A stretch of DNA of 15,505 bases from Clostridiales bacterium (GCA_012728025.1 JAAYFX010000017.1:1-15505); one strand, 5' to 3'; positions 7,266-14,527 are shown, numbered from the stretch's first letter. Notes: generated from the sequence alone by a model not told the origin. Program-made: numbers and translations.

Positions 7266-8162
7266 ATGAAAGAAACAGCCACACAGGAATTTAACAGAGC
7301 CGCTAGACTTCTGCCTTCAAGCTTGAGGGCGGCGGTTCTCCAATTGCCCACGGCGGTTGCGGCGAAAGTGGAGGAAGTACGGCTTCGTACCGGACAAAAA
7401 CCCAGTGCTGTCGTTGGGGATGTTGAAATTAACATACTGCCGGAATATAGGGTTAAGCCCTCGGACCTTCAGCTTGTTTTGGAAATTGCCACAAGGGCTT
7501 CCGTACACTCCTATGCGGATAATATAAGAATGGGCTTTGTAACTGCCGAGGGCGGCTGCCGTCTGGGGCTTTGCGGAACTGCCGCAACGGAAAACGGCAG
7601 GGTTACGGCTCTGCGTCGACTTTCCTCTCTTTGCATACGGATACCCCATGAAAAAAAGGGCTGTGCCGATACTGTTTTTGAAAGGCTTATAGGGGAAGGC
7701 TTTGAGTCCACCATAATCATATCCCCTCCAGCAGGAGGGAAAACAACGCTGCTGCGGGAGCTTGTGCGCAAGCTTTCGGAGTTTGGAAAAAGGGTCTGCC
7801 TTGTTGATGAGAGAAACGAGGTCGCTGGAACCTTTGAGGGAGAAAGCTGTTTTGACCTTGGGGATAAAACCGACATTTTAACAGGAGCGCCCAAGGCCGA
7901 GGGAGTGTTTATGCTGCTGCGCTCTATGGCGCCCCAGATTATTGCCTTTGACGAAATAAGCTCCCCCCTTGATATAGAAGCGGTGCAACTTTCTGCAAAC
8001 TGCGGGGTTAAGCTTTTGGTAACCGCCCATGGAAACGGCATAGACGACTTAAAGAGCAGGACGCTTTACAGGAGGCTTCTTGATGGCGGCATTTTCCGAA
8101 GGGCTGTAATAATCGAAAACAATGAGGGCGTAAGAAGCTATAAGGTGGAGGAGCTGATGTGA
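7266..8162 (+). CDS. spoIIIAA: Stage III sporulation protein AA, ATPase of the SpoIIIA complex
   Basis: SpoIIIAA is a cytoplasmic mother-cell ATPase related to secretion-system motor ATPases; it is thought to energise the SpoIIIA-SpoIIQ channel that sustains the engulfed forespore. The 298-residue product has the family layout. An N-terminal domain (about 30-130) with VRLRTGQKP is followed by Walker A SPPAGGKTT (153-161), the conserved CLVDERNEVAG (178-188), KAEGVFMLLRSM (210-221) and Walker B IIAFDE (225-230). Walker A has PAGGKT where Bacillus has a Cys-Gly version, but the catalytic Lys159 and Thr160 remain. The ATG at 7266 has a strong GGGGGTG ribosome site. It is the first gene of the operon, and its stop overlaps the GTG start of spoIIIAB. 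Confidence 0.96.
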   Translation: MKETATQEFNRAARLLPSSLRAAVLQLPTAVAAKVEEVRLRTGQKPSAVVGDVEINILPEYRVKPSDLQLVLEIATRASVHSYADNIRMGFVTAEGGCRLGLCGTAATENGRVTALRRLSSLCIRIPHEKKGCADTVFERLIGEGFESTIIISPPAGGKTTLLRELVRKLSEFGKRVCLVDERNEVAGTFEGESCFDLGDKTDILTGAPKAEGVFMLLRSMAPQIIAFDEISSPLDIEAVQLSANCGVKLLVTAHGNGIDDLKSRTLYRRLLDGGIFRRAVIIENNEGVRSYKVEELM

Positions 8163-8671
8163 AGCTCATTGGCGCTGTGTTGGTTGTTATTGCCTGCACC
8201 ATATACGGCCTTGAAAAAGCGGCGGGACTGTATAAGCGTCGCCGCACTCTGGCTGATTTTTTAGATGCCCTGCGTTTTATGGAAGCGGAACTATTAAATA
8301 ACGCCCGCCCGTTGCCGGAAATTTTTTATGAGCTTTCCTGTCATGCAGGCAAAGAGGTAAAAGGGTTTTTTACATATCTAGCTGAAAATATGTCCCGTCT
8401 GGGTGAGGAAAGCCTTTGTCAGCTTTGGTGCGACGGGCTAAATTTGGATAGGCAGCTTTCCCTTTCCGCCATACAAAGGCAGGAACTTATAAGACCTGCC
8501 ATGATGCTTGGAAAATTCATGGGGGAGGAGCAGGCAAAGGTAATTGAAAGCACAATAAGCCGCCTTGAGCCGGAGCTTTTAAAAGCAACGGAGGAGGCGA
8601 AAGCCGGCCTTAGGCTATATATGGGACTGGGGCTTACAGCGGGGCTTATGCTGGCGGCGGTGATAATCTAA
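8159..8671 (+). CDS. spoIIIAB: Stage III sporulation protein AB
   Basis: SpoIIIAB is a small membrane-anchored component of the SpoIIIA channel, with a fold related to GspF-like platform proteins of secretion systems. The 170-residue length equals the usual family size of about 170. It begins with a hydrophobic N-terminal segment (about 2-18), followed by a basic YKRRRTLADFLDALRFMEAEL stretch (25-45). It closes with a second hydrophobic segment (about 151-170) typical of the family. It starts at a GTG (8159) overlapping the spoIIIAA stop (GTGA), so translation is probably coupled. A 56-base gap follows before spoIIIAC, with no terminator or promoter that I can see. Confidence 0.95.
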   Translation: MKLIGAVLVVIACTIYGLEKAAGLYKRRRTLADFLDALRFMEAELLNNARPLPEIFYELSCHAGKEVKGFFTYLAENMSRLGEESLCQLWCDGLNLDRQLSLSAIQRQELIRPAMMLGKFMGEEQAKVIESTISRLEPELLKATEEAKAGLRLYMGLGLTAGLMLAAVII

Positions 8672-8727
8672 AAAATATGTTTTGAGGAAAAGACCATGCT
8701 TATAAACATGAGAAAAGGGAGGCTTAT

Positions 8728-8922
8728 ATGGACGTTGGGCTGATATTTAAAATTGCCGCTGTGGGCATTTTGGTTGCTGTTATAAACATATTGCTGTCTC
8801 GCTCTGGCAGAGACGACCAAGCTTTGATGGTAACTCTGGCGGCGCTGGTTGTGGTGCTTGCTTTGGTGGTTCAGGAAATCAGCGACCTGTTCGAGCTTAT
8901 AAGAACCCTGTTCGGACTTTAG
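8728..8922 (+). CDS. spoIIIAC: Stage III sporulation protein AC
   Basis: This 64-residue, almost wholly hydrophobic protein has two membrane segments (about 5-24 and 33-52) separated by a short charged loop (SRSGRDD) and ends in a DLFELIRTLFGL tail. Size and layout match SpoIIIAC (about 65-68 residues), a membrane subunit of the SpoIIIA channel. The ATG at 8728 has a GGGAGG ribosome site. The gene ends in TAG (8920-8922); five sense codons later the same frame meets TAA. The next gene begins two bases after the stop, so coupling is likely. Confidence 0.94.
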   Translation: MDVGLIFKIAAVGILVAVINILLSRSGRDDQALMVTLAALVVVLALVVQEISDLFELIRTLFGL

Positions 8923-8924
8923 CT

Positions 8925-9311
8925 ATGGACATCATCATAAAAGCCCTTGTTGTGGGTATCTGTGCCTCCATTTTAACCCTGCTGATTAAGAAAACAAACC
9001 CCGAGATTAGCACAGTTTTGGCTCTGTGCGCCTGCGCTTTTATAGGGGGGATTACCGTCAAGGTCTTTTCGTCCGTCTATGAGGTTTTAAAGCTTGTGGA
9101 GGCAGGCACAGGAATTTCCTCGGCCTATACAACGCCCATCATAAAATGTACGGGAATCGGGATAGCGGCGAAGCTTGGAGCAGAGGTCTGCAAGGATTCG
9201 GGACAGGCGGCCCTTGCCGCAAGCATTGAAATTTGCGGGGCCTGCTGCGCTCTTTATGTTGCCCTGCCCCTAATAAAAACCCTTTTGCGAATGATAGGTG
9301 AATTGACATGA
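8925..9311 (+). CDS. spoIIIAD: Stage III sporulation protein AD
   Basis: This 128-residue protein has four predicted membrane segments and is the SpoIIIAD subunit, paralogous in part to SpoIIIAC. The family-typical KKTNPEIS segment follows the first helix, and the run IIKCTGIGIAAKLGAEVCKDSG (72-93) is characteristic, ending shortly before the last helices. Length is normal. The ATG at 8925 lacks a clear ribosome site, so it probably relies on translation of spoIIIAC two bases upstream. Its stop overlaps the ATG of spoIIIAE (ATGA at 9308-9311). Confidence 0.95.
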   Translation: MDIIIKALVVGICASILTLLIKKTNPEISTVLALCACAFIGGITVKVFSSVYEVLKLVEAGTGISSAYTTPIIKCTGIGIAAKLGAEVCKDSGQAALAASIEICGACCALYVALPLIKTLLRMIGELT

Positions 9312-9433
9312 AGATAGCTTTAAAAATTACCCTTTGCCTTTTCTGCCTGCTTATTTTTTCCGGCATCGCAAAGGCGGAGGAATATAAGGTTGAACCGCCG
9401 AAAGTGGAAGCTGTAACCGGCTATACGGAATAG
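9308..9433 (+). pseudogene. spoIIIAE: 5' part of spoIIIAE, cut off by an in-frame amber codon
   Basis: The natural start of spoIIIAE is the ATG at 9308, which overlaps the spoIIIAD stop in the same ATGA arrangement used elsewhere in the operon. The first 23 codons encode a convincing signal peptide: a basic start, a hydrophobic core and an end at about GIAKA. The frame then hits TAG at 9431-9433 (codon 42). Reading continues without any further stop or frame change into the conserved SpoIIIAE body. A single base change from CAG (Gln), GAG (Glu) or AAG (Lys) would explain it, and the residues around it (TE-x-LDSVLDEET) suit Gln or Glu. With this stop, only a 41-residue peptide is made from the normal start. 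Confidence 0.85.
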
Positions 9434-9499
9434 CTTGACTCTGTTCTTGACGAGGAGACAAAAAGCATTTTCTCCGGTCTTGACCCCACAGACCCCAAA

Positions 9500-10429
9500 A
9501 TGGGAGAGGAGGGCTTAAGCCGCATTTTTGCGGTGATGAAGGAGAAGTTCTCCTCCATTTTTAAAAAGGCTCTAGCCTCTGCTTTGAAGATGCTGACCCT
9601 TGTAATTTTGGGCGCCGCCTGCTCCTCTGCCTTAGAGGAGGGAACCGCCAGAGATACGGTGTCTTTCTGCTCTGCCATTGCAGTTTCTGCCATTGCCATA
9701 AGCGATGTTAACGCTTTTTTCACAATGGGGATAGATACTCTGCACAAGCTGTCGGATTTTTCTAAGGTGCTGCTGCCTATGATGTGCACAGCGGCGGCAA
9801 GCGCAGGGGCCATCACCTCTGCTGCTGCAAAATACGCCGCCACAGCGCTTTTTATGGACATTATTATGACCATTGGAACGAATATTATAATGCCCCTTAT
9901 AAGTCTTTACTTAGGCTCTGTGATTGCCTCTGCCGCCTTGGGAAAAGATACACTGGAAAGGGTTTCAAACTTTCTTAAATGGGGCTGCACAACGGCCCTG
10001 ACTCTTCTGATGACGGGCTTTACAGCCTACCTTGGTATTTCCGGTCTTGTTTCCACCAAAGCCGACGAATTTACGGTGAAGCTTACAAAATCGGCTATGA
10101 GTACCATGTTGCCGGTGGTGGGGGGCATTTTATCTGATGCGGCGGAAACGGTGGTTGCAGGAGCGGGGCTTATAAGAAACCTTATCGGAGTTTTTGGTTT
10201 TCTTGCTGTTGCCGCCCTTTGCATAACGCCCTTCATAAGCCTTGGCACCCATTATCTGGTTTATAAGGGTACGGCGGCGGTTTCGGAAGCCATATCCGAT
10301 AAGCGCATGGGCAGGCTTATTTCCGGAGTTGGGGCTGCCTTCGGAATGGTTTTGGCTCTTGTAGGGGCAAGCGGGCTTATGCTGTTTTTCTCCGTAATTT
10401 CCAGTATGAAGGCGGTGGGTATAGCATGA
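9500..10429 (+). CDS. spoIIIAE: Stage III sporulation protein AE, main body (N-terminus separated by amber codon)
   Basis: This 309-residue frame is the bulk of SpoIIIAE, the large polytopic membrane subunit of the SpoIIIA channel, with about seven hydrophobic segments between residues 28 and 305. With the upstream part restored, the full frame 9308-10429 would be 373 residues, close to the family's usual length of just under 400. The ATG at 9500 is only the first possible start after the in-frame TAG at 9431-9433. It has no ribosome site in the C- and A-rich bases before it and would remove the signal peptide and about 40 further residues. Efficient reinitiation therefore looks unlikely. The end overlaps the spoIIIAF start (ATGA at 10426-10429). 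Family identity is secure; whether a functional protein is made is doubtful. Confidence 0.9.
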   Translation: MGEEGLSRIFAVMKEKFSSIFKKALASALKMLTLVILGAACSSALEEGTARDTVSFCSAIAVSAIAISDVNAFFTMGIDTLHKLSDFSKVLLPMMCTAAASAGAITSAAAKYAATALFMDIIMTIGTNIIMPLISLYLGSVIASAALGKDTLERVSNFLKWGCTTALTLLMTGFTAYLGISGLVSTKADEFTVKLTKSAMSTMLPVVGGILSDAAETVVAGAGLIRNLIGVFGFLAVAALCITPFISLGTHYLVYKGTAAVSEAISDKRMGRLISGVGAAFGMVLALVGASGLMLFFSVISSMKAVGIA

Positions 10430-10920
10430 GCACATTTTTGGGAGACTGGGTAAAAGCCATAGCAGGAGCGGCCATTATCTGCGGAGCGGCCATTTCTATA
10501 ACGCCTAAGGGAAGCGTGAAAAACGTTTTAAAGCTTATTTGCGGACTAGTTCTTGTCTGCTCCATGGCGGGGCCTTTAATAAACCCCTCGGGAGAGCTGC
10601 TATCCATGAGCGTTTCTGAATACAGGCAGAGAGCAAAGGAGATAGCCCAGCAGGGGGAAAACGAAACAAACAGTTTAAACAGAAGGTTCATAGAAGAGGA
10701 AATATCCGCATATATATCAGACAAAGCGCTGGACATGGGAGAGAGTATTCAAGATGTTTCGGTTTCCATGAACTGGAGTAAGGAAGGCTTTTGGTACCCC
10801 GCCTTTGTAACAATACAGGGCGAAGTGAGCGAAACGGGGAAAAAGCGGCTGGAGTCATTAATCGAAGGTGAAATAGGGCTGGCTAAGGAAAATCAGCATT
10901 GGAGTGAATATGGAAGCTAA
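10426..10920 (+). CDS. spoIIIAF: Stage III sporulation protein AF
   Basis: SpoIIIAF is a membrane-anchored component of the SpoIIIA channel with a ring-building-like soluble domain. The 164-residue product opens with two hydrophobic segments (about 11-26 and 35-52), including the family-typical PKGSVKNVLKLICGLVLV region. A predominantly charged, partly helical soluble domain (about 60-160) follows. It is somewhat shorter than the Bacillus protein of about 200 residues, mainly at the C-terminus. The ATG overlaps the spoIIIAE stop. The end overlaps the beginning of spoIIIAG by 11 bases if that gene starts at 10910. Confidence 0.92.
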   Translation: MSTFLGDWVKAIAGAAIICGAAISITPKGSVKNVLKLICGLVLVCSMAGPLINPSGELLSMSVSEYRQRAKEIAQQGENETNSLNRRFIEEEISAYISDKALDMGESIQDVSVSMNWSKEGFWYPAFVTIQGEVSETGKKRLESLIEGEIGLAKENQHWSEYGS

Positions 10921-11395
10921 GGACAAAAACAAGGCAAAAGGCTTTAAGCTTAAAGACCTTTTAAAAAACAAATACGCCCTTATCATCCTTGCTGTGGGTG
11001 TGCTTCTCATTCTTATCCCCAATTCGGGGGGAGAAAGAAAAAAAGAAAGCACAGACAGCGAGATTGAAATTCCGGCCTTCACCTTGTCACGGGAGGAGGA
11101 AAGGCTTCAAAAACAGCTTTCCAAAATAAAGGGGGCGGGCAGGGTGTCTGTGCTTTTATCCGTCTCCGGAAGTGTGCAAAGGCAGCTTGCCGAAAGCGGC
11201 GAGGAAACCCTTGTTATCTCTGCCTCCGGCGGGGAACAAGTGGTGGATATATATTATGTAAACCCAGAGTATACAGGAGCCGTTATAGTTTGCGACGGCG
11301 CTCAGTCGGCTCAGGTTAGGCTTGAAATAACACGGGCTGTCTGCGCTTTTACGGGTCTTACATCGGTGCAGGTTATGGTGATTGCTATGGCTTAG
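10910..11395 (+). CDS. spoIIIAG: Stage III sporulation protein AG
   Basis: SpoIIIAG forms a large ring in the space between mother cell and forespore membranes, part of the channel's conduit. The 161-residue product has a basic N-terminus, one membrane anchor (about 19-37) and a soluble ring-building domain. That domain contains LSKIKGAGRVSVLLSVSG (about 63-80), then TGAVIVCDGAQSAQVRLEI, and ends in a beta strand VQVMVIAMA, a good match to the family's pattern. It is shorter than the Bacillus protein (about 229), mainly because the region between anchor and ring domain is reduced. I prefer ATG 10910, with GGAG five bases upstream, over GTG 10904. The gene ends in TAG and the next gene starts 85 bases later. 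Confidence 0.92.
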   Translation: MEAKDKNKAKGFKLKDLLKNKYALIILAVGVLLILIPNSGGERKKESTDSEIEIPAFTLSREEERLQKQLSKIKGAGRVSVLLSVSGSVQRQLAESGEETLVISASGGEQVVDIYYVNPEYTGAVIVCDGAQSAQVRLEITRAVCAFTGLTSVQVMVIAMA

Positions 11396-11480
11396 GATAA
11401 GGCTTTTAGCAAGGGGGAGCAAAAACTTTTGAAATACCGCCGAGGGGCGAAATATTTTTTCTATTCAGGAGGAAAAGAAA

Positions 11481-12125
11481 ATGAGCAAAACCAAAAGGAA
11501 CATCACAATAGCGGCGGTACTGCTGTGCCTTTGCGCGGCGGTGTATTTAAACTGGTCCTATAATAATAGGACGGCGGACGAGGTTATGGCCGACGCAGAG
11601 CTTGCAAGTGCAAAGTCACAGGAGGAAATGACCCTTGGAAACGAGGCAGATGCCTTAGTCTCTGACTATTTTGCTCAGGCAAGGCTTACCCGCCAGCAAT
11701 CTCGAGACGAGGCAATAAGCCTTCTTGAAGCGGCGGCCACCTCGGCTACGGCATCTCAGGAAACTATTGACAGTGCCATAAGCACCATTGCAGTTATGGC
11801 AAATTACTCCATGCTGGAAACTCAAATCGAAAACCTGCTTTTGGCAAAAAACTTTGCCGAGTGCGTGGCCTTTATAAGTGCCGAGGGTGTAACTCTTGCA
11901 GTGCCCGCCCCCGCCGATGGGCTTTTAGCCGAGGAAGTGGCAAGGATTACTGACGCTATAATAGGGGAAACAGACTTTAACGCAACACAAATTAAAATCA
12001 TAGAGGTTAAAAGCGGACAGGTGGCACTTCAGGATGTGGGAGCCATTGGAGATATTGACGAAACCCTCACAGGTGGTGTCTATAATGAGGAGGAAATTTA
12101 CCAAAGCGGCAACATACTTGAGTAA
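11481..12125 (+). CDS. spoIIIAH: Stage III sporulation protein AH
   Basis: SpoIIIAH is the mother-cell half of the zipper with forespore SpoIIQ and forms a ring related to YscJ/FliF. The 214-residue product has a basic start, a single membrane anchor (about 8-26) and a charged linker. A helical region follows with the typical QARLTRQQSRDEAISLL (about 66-82), where family members have an R-x-x-A pattern. The C-terminal ring-building domain (about 110-185) contains AKNFAECVAFISAEGVTLAV and the closing strand TQIKIIEVKSG. The length matches Bacillus (218). The ATG at 11481 has an excellent AGGAGG ribosome site. This is the last gene of the operon; no terminator is evident directly after it, so transcription may run into the asp23 unit and stop at 12623. 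Confidence 0.94.
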   Translation: MSKTKRNITIAAVLLCLCAAVYLNWSYNNRTADEVMADAELASAKSQEEMTLGNEADALVSDYFAQARLTRQQSRDEAISLLEAAATSATASQETIDSAISTIAVMANYSMLETQIENLLLAKNFAECVAFISAEGVTLAVPAPADGLLAEEVARITDAIIGETDFNATQIKIIEVKSGQVALQDVGAIGDIDETLTGGVYNEEEIYQSGNILE

Positions 12126-12138
12126 TGTGTAATTTTGC

Positions 12139-12167
12139 TTTATTTTTTCGGATAACTGTGGTAAAAT
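12139..12167 (+). promoter_or_regulatory. Extended -10 promoter for the asp23-like gene
   Basis: TGG directly precedes TAAAAT (12162-12167), giving an extended -10 element. The best -35 at 17 bases is a poor TTTATT (12139-12144), as is usual for extended -10 promoters. The leader contains a small AGGCC/GGCCT hairpin (12175-12194) before the ribosome site AAGGAGG. Confidence 0.55.
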
Positions 12168-12218
12168 AACTTTTAGGCCGAAAAGGTTTGGCCTTCAGAC
12201 CACAAGGAGGTAGCGAAA

Positions 12219-12587
12219 ATGGCTGATAGCTATATTACCACAGTAACCGAAAAAGGAAGCATTAAAATATCGGAGGACGTTATCGCTGTAATGGTCGGCG
12301 CCGCAGTTGCGGAGGTTGACGGGGTCGGCGGTCTTACAAATACCGTAGGCAACGAAATTTTAGACCTCATCGGCAAAAGAACTCTTTCAAAGGGCATTAA
12401 AGTAACGCTGGAGGACGAGAGCATCACAGTGGATGTTCTTATCATGGTCAGCTTTGGGGGAGTTGTTACGGAAATTGCGAAAAATGTCCAGAAGGCAGTG
12501 ACAAGCGCTTTAGAGGCTATGACAGGACTTACCCCCGAGGTAAACGTTCATGTCAGCGGGGTGTCCTTTCCAAAGACAAGACAATAA
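12219..12587 (+). CDS. Asp23/Gls24 family protein (YqhY-like)
   Basis: This 122-residue soluble protein belongs to the Asp23/Gls24 family of small envelope- or stress-associated proteins. The characteristic opening GSIKISEDVIAVMVGAAVAEVDGV (about 14-37) is followed by VTLEDESITVDVLIMV (about 66-81) and the C-terminal VNVHVSGVSF. The exact function is unclear; the Bacillus homologue yqhY lies at the same chromosomal position and has been tied to acetyl-CoA carboxylase, but the accB/accC genes that precede yqhY there are missing here. The ATG at 12219 has a strong AAGGAGG ribosome site. The gene has its own promoter and terminator, so it can be expressed apart from both sporulation and nusB. 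Confidence 0.93.
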   Translation: MADSYITTVTEKGSIKISEDVIAVMVGAAVAEVDGVGGLTNTVGNEILDLIGKRTLSKGIKVTLEDESITVDVLIMVSFGGVVTEIAKNVQKAVTSALEAMTGLTPEVNVHVSGVSFPKTRQ

Positions 12588-12595
12588 AAAGCAGC

Positions 12596-12623
12596 AAAGC
12601 GGAGATTTTTCTCTCCGCTTTTT
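12596..12623 (+). terminator. Intrinsic terminator after the asp23-like gene
   Basis: A 10-bp stem (12596-12605 with 12612-12621) with a GC-rich core (GCGGAGA/TCTCCGC) has a 6-base loop and is followed by T's to 12623. It lies 9 bases after the asp23 stop codon and separates this unit from nusB. Confidence 0.9.
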
Positions 12624-12692
12624 GTTCGTTTATCTTGATGCCATACCTAAAACACAGGTGTGAAATCCCTTTTTATTTCGGAGGAGAAATAT

Positions 12693-13253
12693 ATGACGAG
12701 AACCATGGCAAGGGAAATTGCCGTTCAGCTTGTTTTCAGCCTTGCCGGCAGGCGGCAGGATACGGGCGAGCTGCTGGAGAGCTTTTTTAACAAGGAGTAT
12801 TACGAAAGCCTTAAAGACGAAAGCGAGCTTTTTGCGGAATACCCCTCAAAAAAGCAGAGAACTTATATATATGCCGTTGTAAACGGTGTTTCAGAGTATG
12901 TGGATGAAATCGACGGCTATATTGAAAAGTATGCCAAGGGCTGGAAGATTTCCCGCATTTCCCGCATTGCTCTTTCAATTTTGCGCACCGCCATCTTCGA
13001 GGTGCTGTATATGGACGAAGTTCCGGACAGCGTTGCCATAAACGAGGCGGTGGAGCTTTCAAAGGGCTATGTTGAGCAGGAGACTGTGTCTTTCATAAAT
13101 GGCATTTTAGGAAGCTTTATGAGGGGCGAGCGGGGCTTTTCCCCTTTGCAGGACGAGCCTATGGAGCAGGAAGCCGAAGAAGCCCCAGCCGAAGAAAAAG
13201 AAGCTTCGGAGCTTGAAAAAAGCCCTAGTGAAACGATGCCGGAGGAAGGCTGA
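12693..13253 (+). CDS. nusB: Transcription antitermination factor NusB
   Basis: NusB pairs with NusE (ribosomal protein S10) on boxA RNA to prevent premature termination, mainly in rRNA operons. The 186-residue product carries the all-helical NusB domain in residues 1-140. Family motifs include the opening TMAREIAVQLVFSL, the central GWKISRISRIALSILRTAIFEVL (about 87-109), and PDSVAINEAVELSKGY. An unusual acidic, Glu/Ala/Pro-rich tail of about 38 residues follows (149-186). The start at 12693 has GGAGGAG close upstream; an in-frame GTG at 12660 lacks support. A promoter must lie in the 70 bases after the upstream terminator, but no convincing boxes are visible. The stop overlaps the xseA start by one base (TGATG). 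Confidence 0.95.
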   Translation: MTRTMAREIAVQLVFSLAGRRQDTGELLESFFNKEYYESLKDESELFAEYPSKKQRTYIYAVVNGVSEYVDEIDGYIEKYAKGWKISRISRIALSILRTAIFEVLYMDEVPDSVAINEAVELSKGYVEQETVSFINGILGSFMRGERGFSPLQDEPMEQEAEEAPAEEKEASELEKSPSETMPEEG

Positions 13254-14527
13254 TGAAAATGGCAAGCTTATCCGTAACGGAGGTAAATAATCATATAAAA
13301 AATCTTTTGGATTCTGATTTGCTGCTTTCGGGACTTTCCATAAAAGGAGAGCTTTCCAATTACAAAATATACCCTTCGGGACACCACTATTTTACCCTTA
13401 AAGACGCTGAAAGTTCTATTCGCTGTGTTATGTTCAAATCAAGCGCCTCAAAGCTGGGCTTTGTGCCGGAGGCCGGCATGGGAGTTACGGCTATGGGGCG
13501 AATTTCCGTATATCCCAGAGACGGGGCTTATCAGCTTTACTGCACAGGGCTTTTGCAGGAGGGGCAGGGGGACTTACACGCAGCCTTTGAAAAGCTTAAG
13601 GAAAAGTTGTCTAAAGAGGGGCTTTTTGATGCCGAACATAAAAAACCTTTGCCCCGCTTTCCCCAAACCATCGCTATCATAACCTCCTCGGCGGGAGCGG
13701 CGGTAAGAGACATTATAAGGGTTTTAGGAAAGCGTTGGCCTATGACAAAGGTTGTCATTTTGCCCGTTCGTGTACAAGGGGCCGAAGCTCCGGCGGAGAT
13801 TGCCGGCGCCCTACGCTATGCCGATAAACACAAGGTTGCTGACCTTATAATTACAGGGCGGGGCGGCGGCTCAATCGAGGACCTTTGGGCCTTTAACGAT
13901 GAACGGGTGGCAAGGGCAATTTTTGCCTGTGAAACACCCATTATTTCCGCTGTGGGACATGAGCCTGATGTCACCATTGCAGACTATGTGGCAGACCTTC
14001 GTGCGGCAACACCCTCGAACGCCGCCGAGCTTGCAGTCCCAGCCCAAAGCGAAATGCAAGAGACTATTTATAGTTATGAGCAGCGCCTTGCCCATTCCAT
14101 GGGAAAGCAGCTTGAGGCTAATAGGGCAAGGCTTACTGACCTTTCATCCCGCCGTGTACTTTTAAGACCCACGGCATATATAGACCAAAAGCGTCAGGAG
14201 TTAGATAGTCTTTCCGAGGCTCTTTTGTCCCGCTATGAAAGGGGACTTCATAAAAGAAAGCAGGACTACATACGTCTTGCCGCCTCGCTGGATGCCCTAA
14301 GTCCCTTAAAGGTTCTCTCAAGGGGATATGCTATGACAACAGACGAAAATGGCAGGGCTGTAAGCTCTGTTTCAACTATTAATAAGGGCGACAGTCTTAA
14401 TGTAACCCTTTCCGACGGCAGGCTTTTATGTACGGTTACAGATAAGGAAAAGCTATCTGCCGGAAAAAAGGCAAAAGCTTCAACTAAGGAAAATAAAGCG
14501 GGAGGTAATACCTGTGGCGACAAGTAA
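13253..14527 (+). CDS. xseA: Exodeoxyribonuclease VII large subunit
   Basis: XseA is the catalytic large subunit of exonuclease VII, which degrades single-stranded DNA to short oligonucleotides in DNA repair. The 424-residue product has an N-terminal OB-fold DNA-binding domain (about 1-100, with KGELSNYKIYPSGHHYFTLKD). The catalytic domain carries IAIITSSAGAAVRDI, PVRVQGAEAPAEI, ITGRGGGSIEDLWAFNDE and the hallmark VGHEPDVTIADYVADLRAATPSNAAEL (about 236-262). A long coiled-coil arm follows and then the closing LSPLKVLSRGYAM segment. The last 30 residues or so are a Lys-rich tail. ATG 13253 has GGAGGAAGG just upstream and is coupled to nusB. In Bacillus folD lies between nusB and xseA; here there is no gap for it. 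Confidence 0.97.
   Translation: MKMASLSVTEVNNHIKNLLDSDLLLSGLSIKGELSNYKIYPSGHHYFTLKDAESSIRCVMFKSSASKLGFVPEAGMGVTAMGRISVYPRDGAYQLYCTGLLQEGQGDLHAAFEKLKEKLSKEGLFDAEHKKPLPRFPQTIAIITSSAGAAVRDIIRVLGKRWPMTKVVILPVRVQGAEAPAEIAGALRYADKHKVADLIITGRGGGSIEDLWAFNDERVARAIFACETPIISAVGHEPDVTIADYVADLRAATPSNAAELAVPAQSEMQETIYSYEQRLAHSMGKQLEANRARLTDLSSRRVLLRPTAYIDQKRQELDSLSEALLSRYERGLHKRKQDYIRLAASLDALSPLKVLSRGYAMTTDENGRAVSSVSTINKGDSLNVTLSDGRLLCTVTDKEKLSAGKKAKASTKENKAGGNTCGDK

Noticed and set aside
9431..9433. Pyrrolysine insertion at the spoIIIAE TAG
   Set aside because: Two adjacent genes end naturally in TAG, SpoIIIAE is not a methylamine methyltransferase, and the residue lies in a poorly conserved stretch after the signal peptide.
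12660..12692. GTG start extending NusB by 11 residues
   Set aside because: The GGAGGAG ribosome site lies inside this extension and serves ATG 12693, where NusB proteins normally begin.
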